A DNA stretch of 15,568 nucleotides, from the NCBI GenBank assembly GCA_009780285.1, contig WRAL01000008.1, positions 1 to 15,568 of the forward strand. Reading direction: 5' to 3'. The notes below the pieces were generated by a model that was given only the letters and a program-made list of their open reading frames with translations, was not told the origin of the DNA and searched no databases. Positions 5,920 to 12,758 of the stretch are shown piece after piece (positions within the stretch are counted from its first letter, which is position 1; each line of letters opens with the position of its first letter). The stretch is from Treponema sp. (GTDB lineage: Bacteria > Spirochaetota > Spirochaetia > Treponematales > Breznakiellaceae). A program made the position numbers and the translations under genes.

Positions 5920-6045
5920 GTGGAAAAACGGTTTCTTGTCCTGCCGGCCTGCGCTGCGCTTTCGGCCTGCGGCGGTTCCGGGAGAGGAGAGGCTAAAGGG
6001 CAATCGAACATGCTTTCACGATGCCCCAAGGGAGAGTATTCATGA
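5920..6045 (+). CDS. 41-residue lipoprotein ORF, possibly a solute-binding protein remnant
   Basis: GTG 5920 is preceded by AAGGAG (5907-5912) at 7-nt spacing. The peptide has a lipoprotein signal, with basic residues followed by VLPACAALSACGGSG; LSAC gives lipidation at Cys17. Only about 25 residues follow, ending SRCPKGEYS. The stop TGA overlaps the symporter start in ATGA (6042-6045), so translation is probably coupled. The signal plus GGSG start looks like that of ABC-type sugar-binding lipoproteins, so one reading is a gene reduced by deletion to its signal peptide. Another is a functional micro-lipoprotein or a translated leader. The ribosome site and overlap argue that it is translated. 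Confidence 0.5.
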   Translation: MEKRFLVLPACAALSACGGSGRGEAKGQSNMLSRCPKGEYS

Positions 6046-7337
6046 AAAAAACCTCGGCCCTGCGCTACTCCGTGGGCATGTTCGGCGGCTCGCTGCCTTT
6101 TAACATGTTCACGGCTTTCATGGCGTTCTATTACGTGGACGCTTTGGGGCTTGACATGCGAATTTACGCGTCCTCGCTCATAATCTACGCCATCCTGGAC
6201 GCGATAGACAATCCGATATACGGCTTTCTTTCGGATCGGACGCGCACGCGCTTTGGCCGCCGAAAGCCTTGGCTGTTGGCCGCTTCGGTTGTGTTTGTTA
6301 TATGCTTTGTCGCTTTTTTCAGCCCTCCTTCGCGGCTTGAGGGCGGCGCTTTTATCGCCTATTTCATCGCGACAATGCTGCTTGTGCAAACCGTCATGTC
6401 CATGATTCAGGTTAACTATAACGCGCTTCTTCCTGATCTGTTTCGCACGGTGGAAGCGCGGGCGAAGGCGAACTCCATGCGCCAGGCATGGATGTTCGCC
6501 GCCACTATTCTGGGGGTCGCGCTGACTCCGGTTATCGCGGGCGCGATCGGCTACCCCTTAACCGCGGCTGTTTTTGGCGCCGTCAGCCTTGTCGCGCTTT
6601 TGACTATGGCCACGGGCATTCATGAAGATCCTGATTACCGGAACTACAAGGCTCCGGCGATTCTTCCCAGCATTAAAGAGATTTTGAGCAACAGGAAATT
6701 CTGGCTGGTCGCCGCTGTAAGCACTTTGTACGGCGCCGCGCAGGCGATTTTGCTGGCCGCGATTCCTTTCTATATTGCCTATGCCTTGGAGCTTGACGGC
6801 GCTTCCGCCAGCGCGCTTCTTGGAACGGTCTTTGTTACGGCCGCGGTTATGCTGTTTCCGTGGGCGGCGGCGGTGCGCAGGTTTTCTTTGCTTGCCGTTT
6901 GGCGCCTTAGCCTTTTGCTGCTGGCGCTGTCTTTTTTGCCGTTCTATTTTGCAAATAGTTTGGCGGTGGCGATTATCGGCGGTTTCTTTGTCGGCGCGGC
7001 ATTGGGCGGCATAGTTACCACGAATGACATCGTGGTCGCGCTGCTCTTGGACGAGGACAGGGAGCGGCATGGGCAAAGGCGCGAAGGGACTTTTCAAAGC
7101 ATACTTAATTTCGCCGCGCGCCTGGGCGGGCTGATTCAAAGCGCGGCTTTTTTCCTTATTTTTATTTTGTTCGGCTTTGCGAGCGGCGATAATCCGGGGC
7201 CAAATCCAGGCGGCGCCTCGCGCTTCTTGCTGGTAGCGATTCCCGTTACCCTTATGCTTATCGCTTTTATCGTATCGTTGTTTATGAAGAAAGACGCCGG
7301 TGGAAAGGAGGAGCGCAATGCGGTATCTGATAATTAA
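6042..7337 (+). CDS. GPH-family (MelB-like) sugar:cation symporter
   Basis: 431 residues from ATG 6042, with AAGGGAGAG at 6028-6036; an in-frame ATG at 6021 would add MPQGRVF but lacks a ribosome site. About twelve hydrophobic segments are visible. The helix II and loop region DAIDNPIYGFLSDRTRTRFG, followed by RRKPW, is the hallmark of the glycoside-pentoside-hexuronide:cation family. Asp53 aligns with MelB Asp55; the MelB Asp59 position is Asn57, with Asp56 next to it, so the coupling ion may differ from MelB. The likely job is inner-membrane import of a glycoside or uronate oligosaccharide for the enzymes encoded next. The gene overlaps the deacetylase gene by 20 nt. Confidence 0.9.
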   Translation: MKKTSALRYSVGMFGGSLPFNMFTAFMAFYYVDALGLDMRIYASSLIIYAILDAIDNPIYGFLSDRTRTRFGRRKPWLLAASVVFVICFVAFFSPPSRLEGGAFIAYFIATMLLVQTVMSMIQVNYNALLPDLFRTVEARAKANSMRQAWMFAATILGVALTPVIAGAIGYPLTAAVFGAVSLVALLTMATGIHEDPDYRNYKAPAILPSIKEILSNRKFWLVAAVSTLYGAAQAILLAAIPFYIAYALELDGASASALLGTVFVTAAVMLFPWAAAVRRFSLLAVWRLSLLLLALSFLPFYFANSLAVAIIGGFFVGAALGGIVTTNDIVVALLLDEDRERHGQRREGTFQSILNFAARLGGLIQSAAFFLIFILFGFASGDNPGPNPGGASRFLLVAIPVTLMLIAFIVSLFMKKDAGGKEERNAVSDN

Positions 7338-8205
7338 TGCCGATGATTTCGGGGTTTGCCGGGCGACGAATCAGGCTATCGAGGAAGCCTTTGAGGGCGG
7401 GGCTTTAAGCTCCGCCACTTTGATGACGCCATGCGATTCGGCCAAAGACGCGCTTGCCCGCGCAAAGGCAAACCCAAAGATTCGAATGGGGCTGCACATA
7501 ACCACGACCTCGGAATGGGCGCGGAAATGGGGCCCGATTCTTGGCGCGGAGAATGCGCGATCGCTGGTTGACGAAAACGGATTTTTTTATAGCTCAAGCG
7601 AAGCCTTCGCCGCGCAGGCGCAAGGAGCGGAACTGGCGGCTGAGATTGAAGCCCAGTACCAATGTATGTTGAGCGAAGGGTTTCGCCCTACCCATGCGCA
7701 TTCCCACATGCGCAGCGTCTATGGCATTGGCGGGCCTTCTTTTATGAAGGAAACGCTGGAATTTTGCGCTCGCCATGATCTTCCCTTCCGTTTTCCCCGG
7801 CGCCTGGAAGGAGTGAAAGAAATTTTTCGCATGGCATCGGTGCCCCCTGCGCTTGAGGCGGCTCATGCGCAGGCTGTAGCATACGCCGATGCTCTGGGCG
7901 TTAAGCTGATCGATAATATTTCCACATGCTCGGTGGGTTTTGCCGCCCTCACTAGTTATGAGACGCTAAAGAACGCGTACAGGGAAGCGATTTCCCGCCT
8001 GCCTGAAGGAGTATCGGAAATCTTCATGCATCCCTCATTGGGAAACTCTCCCATCGCGGAAGACAATCCCCGTTGGCAAGCGCGAGTGTGGGAACATCGC
8101 CTGCTGCTGGATGATGAATTAATGAGGCATATCGAAAAAGAAGGCTTTAGCCTAACCACTTATAACGAGGCTCCTTTTTCGCGCGCAGGGCAACACTCGG
8201 GATAA
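7318..8205 (+). CDS. YdjC/ChbG-family carbohydrate deacetylase
   Basis: 295 residues from ATG 7318, chosen for the near-ideal AAAGGAGG at 7301-7308; it starts inside the end of the symporter gene. MRYLIINADDFGVC carries the metal- and acid-site Asp pair (Asp9, Asp10). GLHIT (His60) and THAHSHM (His126, His128, His130) supply the other expected zinc ligands, and EIFMHPS is the conserved C-terminal motif of PF04794. ChbG removes an acetyl group from chitobiose and chitotriose; other members act on different N-acetylated sugars. No signal peptide is present, so it works in the cytoplasm, probably on an acetylated oligosaccharide brought in by the symporter. The exact substrate cannot be read from the sequence. 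Confidence 0.9.
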   Translation: MRYLIINADDFGVCRATNQAIEEAFEGGALSSATLMTPCDSAKDALARAKANPKIRMGLHITTTSEWARKWGPILGAENARSLVDENGFFYSSSEAFAAQAQGAELAAEIEAQYQCMLSEGFRPTHAHSHMRSVYGIGGPSFMKETLEFCARHDLPFRFPRRLEGVKEIFRMASVPPALEAAHAQAVAYADALGVKLIDNISTCSVGFAALTSYETLKNAYREAISRLPEGVSEIFMHPSLGNSPIAEDNPRWQARVWEHRLLLDDELMRHIEKEGFSLTTYNEAPFSRAGQHSG

Positions 8206-8210
8206 CCGCG

Positions 8211-10517
8211 TTGGCCTATATTGAATACCCCCTGGAAAACGGCTATATCAACCGCTTCATGGTAACGGACGTGGACGCGCGGCCGCAGCGCTTTGAAAAA
8301 GCGGTGTTGCGCGGCAAGGTGAACGAATGGCTGAAAAAAGGCTTCGCCATACATGAAAATCCATGCAGGAAGGAATTTATCGAAAAGAGGCGCGGCGTTT
8401 TGCCTGATCCGGCTGGCTCGTATAAATGGCGAATGTATTTTCCTTTCGGCAATATTGGCATGGAGGCATCAGGGTTTTATTTTGTCCCTACGTATCTGCG
8501 CAGCTATAGCAAGGTTGAAGTGTTTTCTTCCGCCAGGCAAAACATGAAATTCCAATTGGAAACTTGCGGGGCCGCGACTTTGTGGTTGGACGGGCGGCTT
8601 GTCATAAACTTTGCGCCGTTCACAAGGAACGCTGCAAAGACGGTCGAATTTGAGATACCCTTTAATAAGGGCGGCAATGACATAACGATCTGCCTTGAGG
8701 ACCTTGCTGAACGCGACACGGACTATTTTTTTCGTCTGCGCTGCATGGATGACGACTCTGGCCTTGTGATGAGGCTGCCGCTAGGCGGCCTAGGCGATCC
8801 TTCTGAGCTTGCGCAAATCGAAGCCATGCTAAGCGATATTAATTTTGACAAAGAAGTCTATGTCGATGAGCCGGGGCGGCTGCGCATTACAAACCCCTTT
8901 GATAAGAATATCGCCATTGACCTTGAAGCGCTGTCCTCAAATTGGATTGGGACATTGACAAAGCGTGAAGTGCAGGATATTCGGCGCAATTCGCTGGCTC
9001 CCGGCCGGCAATGCCTTAGCATTCCGTCGATCCATTCAGGATATTACTGTTTCCATGTTAGCTGCGATTATTGCGGAATCATTGTAGGCAGGATCATTGG
9101 GGCGCAATTTGCTTCAGGAAATTTACAAAACATTAACGAGCCTGTGGCGGAAAAACGCAAATCCCACATGATCGATCTTGTGGCCGATAGCGAGATTCAC
9201 AATGTTTTCAAGGCCTGCGCGATCTTGCATAAGAATGGCGATATGTCGCTTGCGCAAGCCATCGTAACCGGCGAGCTTGCAGGCATAGCGGCCAAAATGG
9301 ACTGCTCCGATTTTCATTTCGCGATAGTTTTGCACCTATACATCGCCCATGCGGATCGGCTGTCTCCGACTCTGAAAGCCGCCATTCGCAGAACTATGCT
9401 CGGATACCGTTACTGGATAGACGAGCCTGGCGATGATGTCATGTGGTTTTTCTCGGAAAACCATGCTCTGATGTTTCATGTTTGCCAGTATTTGGCCGGG
9501 GGCTTGCTGCCTGACGAAATTTTCGAGGCAAGCGGGCGCAAGGGCGCAAACATGCGCAAGAAAGCGGAAAAACTGCTTGGCGAATGGTTTGAGCATTTCT
9601 TCGATGAATTTATAACGGAGTGGCATTCCTCTGCATACATCCCCGTGGATTTTCTTGGCCTGGCCATACTGTTCATTCATGGCGACGAAGATTTGCGCAA
9701 AAAATCCAAGAAGGCCATGGATATGCTCTGTCGCTGCCTTGCAACTTGCGCCTACGACGGCGCGCTTATGACAACCGCGGGCAGAATCTACGAAAAGGAA
9801 TTGAAGGGGGCTTTCGTCTCAGGAACAACCGGCATTTTGCACATGCTGTACAATACGGGCACCGCATGTAGGGCTGATTTTGCCTTGCCCCTAGCTATAA
9901 GCAGTTACGAGCCGCCTGCGCAATATGCGCGTTGCATAAATCCTGCGAGCGATAGCTTGATTTTTCAAAGCGCGCAAGGCTTTGAAAAGCACGTTAGCAC
10001 CTACATTTATAAAGATGCTTATGGAATTTTATCAACCTCAGTAAACTTTAAGCCTTTTGAAAATGGCTATCAAGAGCATATCGCGCATTGCGCCCTAGGC
10101 AAGACGGCGCAAGTATTTGTAAATCATCCGGGCGAATGCCATCCCTACGGAACGGGCAGGCCCAACTTTTGGGCAGGAAACGGCGTTTTGCCCTTGGCCA
10201 GCCAAGAAGGGGATACGGCCATTTTACGCTACAATTTGGGCAATCATAGAATAGGTTATACTCATGCCTACGTTCCTTTGTCGGAATTTGACGAGCATAT
10301 CATATCCGATAATATCGTGGCATTGAGAAAAGGCCAAGGGTTTGTTGGCGTTATGGCAAAGAATGGCATGGAGTTGGTTAAAAAAGGGCCTTGCGCAAAG
10401 AGGGAATTTATAAGCGAAGGCGCGAAAAATGTCTGGGCGATAAAACTAGGCAATGCCGACATGCACGGCAGTCTTTCAAAATTTCTTGATACTGTTGGCA
10501 AAATAAACATTGAATAG
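8211..10517 (+). CDS. 768-residue protein, candidate (alpha/alpha)-toroid polysaccharide-lyase-like enzyme
   Basis: I do not recognise a named family. The start TTG 8211 comes 5 nt after the deacetylase stop, with only a weak GGGA at 8199-8202; the next in-frame ATG (8259) has no better site. Residues about 85-300 are beta-rich, like sugar-binding or lyase N-terminal modules (GAATLWLDGRLVINFAPFTR). Residues about 325-560 are helical and contain WFFSENHALMFHVCQYLAGG (Asn418, His419), EWHSSAYIPVD (His472, Tyr476) and RIYEKE (Tyr527). Residues about 570-768 are beta-rich with VFVNHPGECHPYG and RPNFWAGNGVLP. Helical toroid plus beta-sandwich, with Asn/His/Tyr candidates, recalls lyases of the PL8/PL15/PL17/PL21 type. 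No signal peptide is seen. A GH105-type gene directly downstream supports a role in making unsaturated uronides. Lyase activity is inference. Confidence 0.6.
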   Translation: MAYIEYPLENGYINRFMVTDVDARPQRFEKAVLRGKVNEWLKKGFAIHENPCRKEFIEKRRGVLPDPAGSYKWRMYFPFGNIGMEASGFYFVPTYLRSYSKVEVFSSARQNMKFQLETCGAATLWLDGRLVINFAPFTRNAAKTVEFEIPFNKGGNDITICLEDLAERDTDYFFRLRCMDDDSGLVMRLPLGGLGDPSELAQIEAMLSDINFDKEVYVDEPGRLRITNPFDKNIAIDLEALSSNWIGTLTKREVQDIRRNSLAPGRQCLSIPSIHSGYYCFHVSCDYCGIIVGRIIGAQFASGNLQNINEPVAEKRKSHMIDLVADSEIHNVFKACAILHKNGDMSLAQAIVTGELAGIAAKMDCSDFHFAIVLHLYIAHADRLSPTLKAAIRRTMLGYRYWIDEPGDDVMWFFSENHALMFHVCQYLAGGLLPDEIFEASGRKGANMRKKAEKLLGEWFEHFFDEFITEWHSSAYIPVDFLGLAILFIHGDEDLRKKSKKAMDMLCRCLATCAYDGALMTTAGRIYEKELKGAFVSGTTGILHMLYNTGTACRADFALPLAISSYEPPAQYARCINPASDSLIFQSAQGFEKHVSTYIYKDAYGILSTSVNFKPFENGYQEHIAHCALGKTAQVFVNHPGECHPYGTGRPNFWAGNGVLPLASQEGDTAILRYNLGNHRIGYTHAYVPLSEFDEHIISDNIVALRKGQGFVGVMAKNGMELVKKGPCAKREFISEGAKNVWAIKLGNADMHGSLSKFLDTVGKINIE

Positions 10518-10530
10518 GGGGAGCGCAACA

Positions 10531-11595
10531 ATGGAACGCAGCGTAATCGAGGAAAAACTGAAATTGGTGGCAAATAGGATGATGGCCATAAGGAGTCATG
10601 GCATAAAAGAGGTTTTTCCTATCAGCCTTATTGATATAAATTGCTGGGAATGGCCACAGGGAGTGGGAATTTTCGGACTTTATAAATATTACACGATAAG
10701 CAAACGGCAGGAAATTCTTGACTTTCTTTTGTCGTGGTACGATGCGCGTATCTCCGAGGGTATTCTTGAAAAAAACGTAAATACCACTTCTCCCATGCTA
10801 ACCCTTACATACCTTTACGAGATTACGGGCAAAGAAAGCTACCTGCTGCTTATCAAGGAATGGGCGGACTGGATTATGGAGGAAAAAGGTCTCATTCGCA
10901 CGGGGAACGGCTGTTTCCAGCACATGATAACCGGCAATGCCAACGACGGCGAAATTCTTATCGACACTGTTTTTATGACTCTGCTGTTTCTGGCGCGGGC
11001 GGGCAAAATTCTTGCCAGGCCCGATTATCTGAATGAGGTAAACTATCAATTTTTATCTCACATACAATACCTGTTCGATGCAAAGGCCGGGCTGTTTTAT
11101 CATGGGTTCAATTTTAACCTAAATCATAACTACGGCAAAGTGCATTGGGGCAGGGGAAACTGCTGGTATACGGTGGCCATTCTGGAATATTTAGACGAAT
11201 TTGAAATTGATCCGGCCTTGCGCAGGTACTTTACCAGCGTATATTTGGCGCAAATCGCCTCCCTTAAAACCCACGTTGACGGCGAGAAAAAACTTTGGCG
11301 CACCGTAATCGATGACGCAAGCTCTTACATAGAAATCTCCGGCTCCGCCGGTTTTCTCTGCGGCATGATGAAGGGGGTGAAACAAGGCATTCTCAGCGAA
11401 AAAGCGCACGGGAACATTATCGCCGGCGCCCTGGAAAATATCGTTGCCTACATAGCGGATGACGGCGCCGTGGAAAACGTATCCTATGGCACGCCGGTGG
11501 GCAACGACAAAGAATTCTACATGAATATTCCCATACGCCCCATGACATACGGGCAGGCGCTGATGATTTTATGCCTGGCGCAGGCCATAAGCTGA
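10531..11595 (+). CDS. GH105-type unsaturated uronyl hydrolase
   Basis: 354 residues from ATG 10531, with AGGGGGAG at 10516-10523; it begins 13 nt after the previous gene. The (alpha/alpha)6-barrel family of YteR/YesR is recognised by WEWPQGVGIFGLYKY near 39-53, NTTSPML at 84-90, DTVFMTLLFLARAG at 145-158 (Asp145 is the counterpart of catalytic Asp143 of YteR), HGFN at 191-194, HWGRGNCWY at 205-213, SYIEISGSAGF at 265-275 and a C-terminal GTPVGNDKEFY. These enzymes hydrate the double bond of a 4,5-unsaturated uronic acid at the non-reducing end left by a lyase and so release it. There is no signal peptide, so it acts in the cytoplasm. Known family substrates are rhamnogalacturonan or ulvan oligosaccharides; the one used here is unknown. 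Confidence 0.9.
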   Translation: MERSVIEEKLKLVANRMMAIRSHGIKEVFPISLIDINCWEWPQGVGIFGLYKYYTISKRQEILDFLLSWYDARISEGILEKNVNTTSPMLTLTYLYEITGKESYLLLIKEWADWIMEEKGLIRTGNGCFQHMITGNANDGEILIDTVFMTLLFLARAGKILARPDYLNEVNYQFLSHIQYLFDAKAGLFYHGFNFNLNHNYGKVHWGRGNCWYTVAILEYLDEFEIDPALRRYFTSVYLAQIASLKTHVDGEKKLWRTVIDDASSYIEISGSAGFLCGMMKGVKQGILSEKAHGNIIAGALENIVAYIADDGAVENVSYGTPVGNDKEFYMNIPIRPMTYGQALMILCLAQAIS

Positions 11596-11631
11596 ATCGT
11601 TAAATATCACGGCTTTACGGATATTCGGAAA

Positions 11632-11658
11632 GGCGCGCCCTTGGAACATGCGCGCGCC
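11632..11658. terminator. Weak hairpin between convergent genes
   Basis: GGCGCGC (11632-11638) and GCGCGCC (11652-11658) pair around 13 bases. On the minus strand TTTCC follows, so it may terminate the methyltransferase transcript, whose stop lies at 11663. On the plus strand no T-run follows for the GH105 gene. Confidence 0.4.
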
Positions 11659-11662
11659 GAAA

Positions 11663-12439
11663 CTATTTCCGGCAAACAAACATTCCAGCGTCCTTTTCTA
11701 TCCTAAACATTCCGCGCGCCTTGACAATCCCGGCAATCTCGTCGCGCATCTCATCGAACACGGCTTTCGGCAGATCGTTGTACGACGCGACATATTCCAT
11801 CAAATCGTCCGCGCTTGTCACTTCCAGGCAATCGACATAGCGCCTTAGCTCTATTTCGCTAAAATATTTTCCCAGCGCGTCGCCGCCGTTTTCCAAGCTA
11901 AATGTAAGGCCCTTTGAATAAGCGAAATCCGCGGCATCCGAATAACCGCGATACATATCGTTAAGTTCCTTCAAATTATTTTCGCCGATTGTCGTCGCGT
12001 AAAAGGCGCCGCCGTCCTTAAGCGTCCGGCTTGCCTCGCCTAGCGCCTTATCCAAGTCCGGCGCGTGGTACAGCATGTGATTGGCAATAATCGCGTCAAA
12101 ATTATTTTCCGGAAAGGGAATCTCCTGAATGTCCATCGTCCTAAACGAAAACCCGGCCGTCCCGCCAAGCAGCGCTTGCGCCTTCTCCACCATCAACGGC
12201 GAAAAATCGGTAAGAACAACGCGAGCGTTTTTCGGCGCGAGCCTTCCAGCCCACAGCGCGCCCGTGCCGCAGCCAATTTCCAGAATGGCATCGCCCTCGC
12301 TAAAAACAAACTGCTGGAAAACCCAATTGGCCCAGCCCTGTTTGTTCGCGCTGTATTGCGCATGCAGGCTCGCCCTAACGGAAAGCGCGTCTTTTTCCAC
12401 ATACTGGCCGCGCACATGCGCCGGATCGTTTATGCCCAT
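11663..12439 (-). CDS. Class I SAM-dependent methyltransferase
   Basis: 258 residues. I chose ATG 12439 (MGINDPAHVRGQYV) over the in-frame TTG 12508, because the extra residues (LYLRPKRLLALWP) are translated from repeat sequence; neither start has a clear ribosome site. Motif I is ILEIGCGTG at 52-60, Asp78 in VLTDFSP is the ribose-binding acid of motif II, MDIQEIPFP at about 102-110 and HMLYHAPDLDKAL at 121-133 complete the Rossmann methyltransferase core (PF08241/PF13649 type). The sequence resembles small-molecule methyltransferases of the UbiE/MenG-like group, but the acceptor cannot be predicted. It is convergent with GH105 and divergent from the HAD gene, so it is probably transcribed alone. 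Confidence 0.88.
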   Translation of the reverse strand: MGINDPAHVRGQYVEKDALSVRASLHAQYSANKQGWANWVFQQFVFSEGDAILEIGCGTGALWAGRLAPKNARVVLTDFSPLMVEKAQALLGGTAGFSFRTMDIQEIPFPENNFDAIIANHMLYHAPDLDKALGEASRTLKDGGAFYATTIGENNLKELNDMYRGYSDAADFAYSKGLTFSLENGGDALGKYFSEIELRRYVDCLEVTSADDLMEYVASYNDLPKAVFDEMRDEIAGIVKARGMFRIEKDAGMFVCRK

Positions 12440-12451
12440 GCGCCGATGATA

Positions 12452-12489
12452 GCCTATTGCGGGCCAAAGCGCCAATAGGCGCTTTGGCC
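12452..12489 (-). promoter_or_regulatory. Two mutually exclusive hairpins before the methyltransferase start
   Basis: GGCCAAAGCGCC (12462-12473) pairs with GGCGCTTTGGCC (12478-12489) around AATA. Alternatively GCCTATTG (12452-12459) pairs with CAATAGGC (12473-12480). The two stems share bases and cannot coexist. They lie 13-50 nt upstream of the chosen ATG. The first stem is also the hairpin module of the dispersed repeat. Confidence 0.45.
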
Positions 12490-12511
12490 TCAAATACAAG
12501 CCACACAACCT

Positions 12512-12551
12512 AAACCCACTCTGCGGGGCGAAGGCCCCGCAGAGTGGGTTT
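12512..12551. repeat. Perfect 18-bp inverted repeat with GAAG centre
   Basis: The arms at 12512-12529 and 12534-12551 (core CACTCTGCGGGGC and complement) are exact complements around four bases. The plus strand reads TTTT at the right end, so it looks terminator-like, but no gene ends here on either strand. Confidence 0.85.
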
Positions 12552-12587
12552 TCCTACAGAAGAGCGGCCTTTAGCTCTCAATGCCCA

Positions 12588-12677
12588 GCGCGAATGCCCT
12601 GCGCTCCGCCGCGCGCGGGCGCCGAGGGCATTCGCGCAGCGCCATGACCGAGGTCCCGCGCGCGGCGGAGCGCAGGG
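12588..12677. repeat. Two interleaved perfect inverted repeats (13 bp and 23 bp)
   Basis: Arm a (12588-12600) pairs with a' (12625-12637), 13 of 13. Arm b (12597-12619) pairs with b' (12655-12677), 23 of 23. The order is a-b-a'-b', with 4 bases shared between a and b, so the two stems compete or form a pseudoknot-like fold if transcribed. Confidence 0.85.
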
Positions 12678-12723
12678 GCCTCGGATCAGGGGCCTTAGAT
12701 CCCAAAGGCCGCGCGGCCCCAGC

Positions 12724-12752
12724 TTGAAACACGCTCCGATTTTTGTTACGTT
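12724..12752 (+). promoter_or_regulatory. Candidate promoter of the HAD gene
   Basis: TTGAAA (12724-12729, five of six) is followed after 17 nt by TACGTT (12747-12752, a weak -10). A start about 7 nt later would coincide with the ATG at 12759, which has no ribosome site, so the message could be leaderless. Confidence 0.3.
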
Positions 12753-12758
12753 TGACGA

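Larger units (their letters stand above)
12462..12720 (+). repeat. Dispersed intergenic repeat, copy C (composite, palindrome-rich)
   Basis: This fills most of the 319-bp gap between the divergent methyltransferase and HAD genes. In order it holds the GGCCAAAGCGCC hairpin and AAATACAAGCCA segment shared with copy A, a perfect 18-bp hairpin (12512-12551), the AGAAGxGCGGCCTTT and CGCGAATGCCCTGCG segments shared with copy B, two interleaved inverted repeats (12588-12677), a 14-bp tandem repeat CAGGGGCCTCGGAT with two mismatches (12673-12700), and the palindrome GGCCGCGCGGCC (12707-12718). A TTGAAA -35 candidate follows directly. Confidence 0.6.

Noticed and set aside
4830..6389. Long open frame (519 codons) on the minus strand
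   Set aside because: It lies antisense to the AraC gene and the symporter start, has no domain-like sequence, is rich in Arg/His/Gln/Pro as expected of a shadow frame, and no ribosome site is seen.
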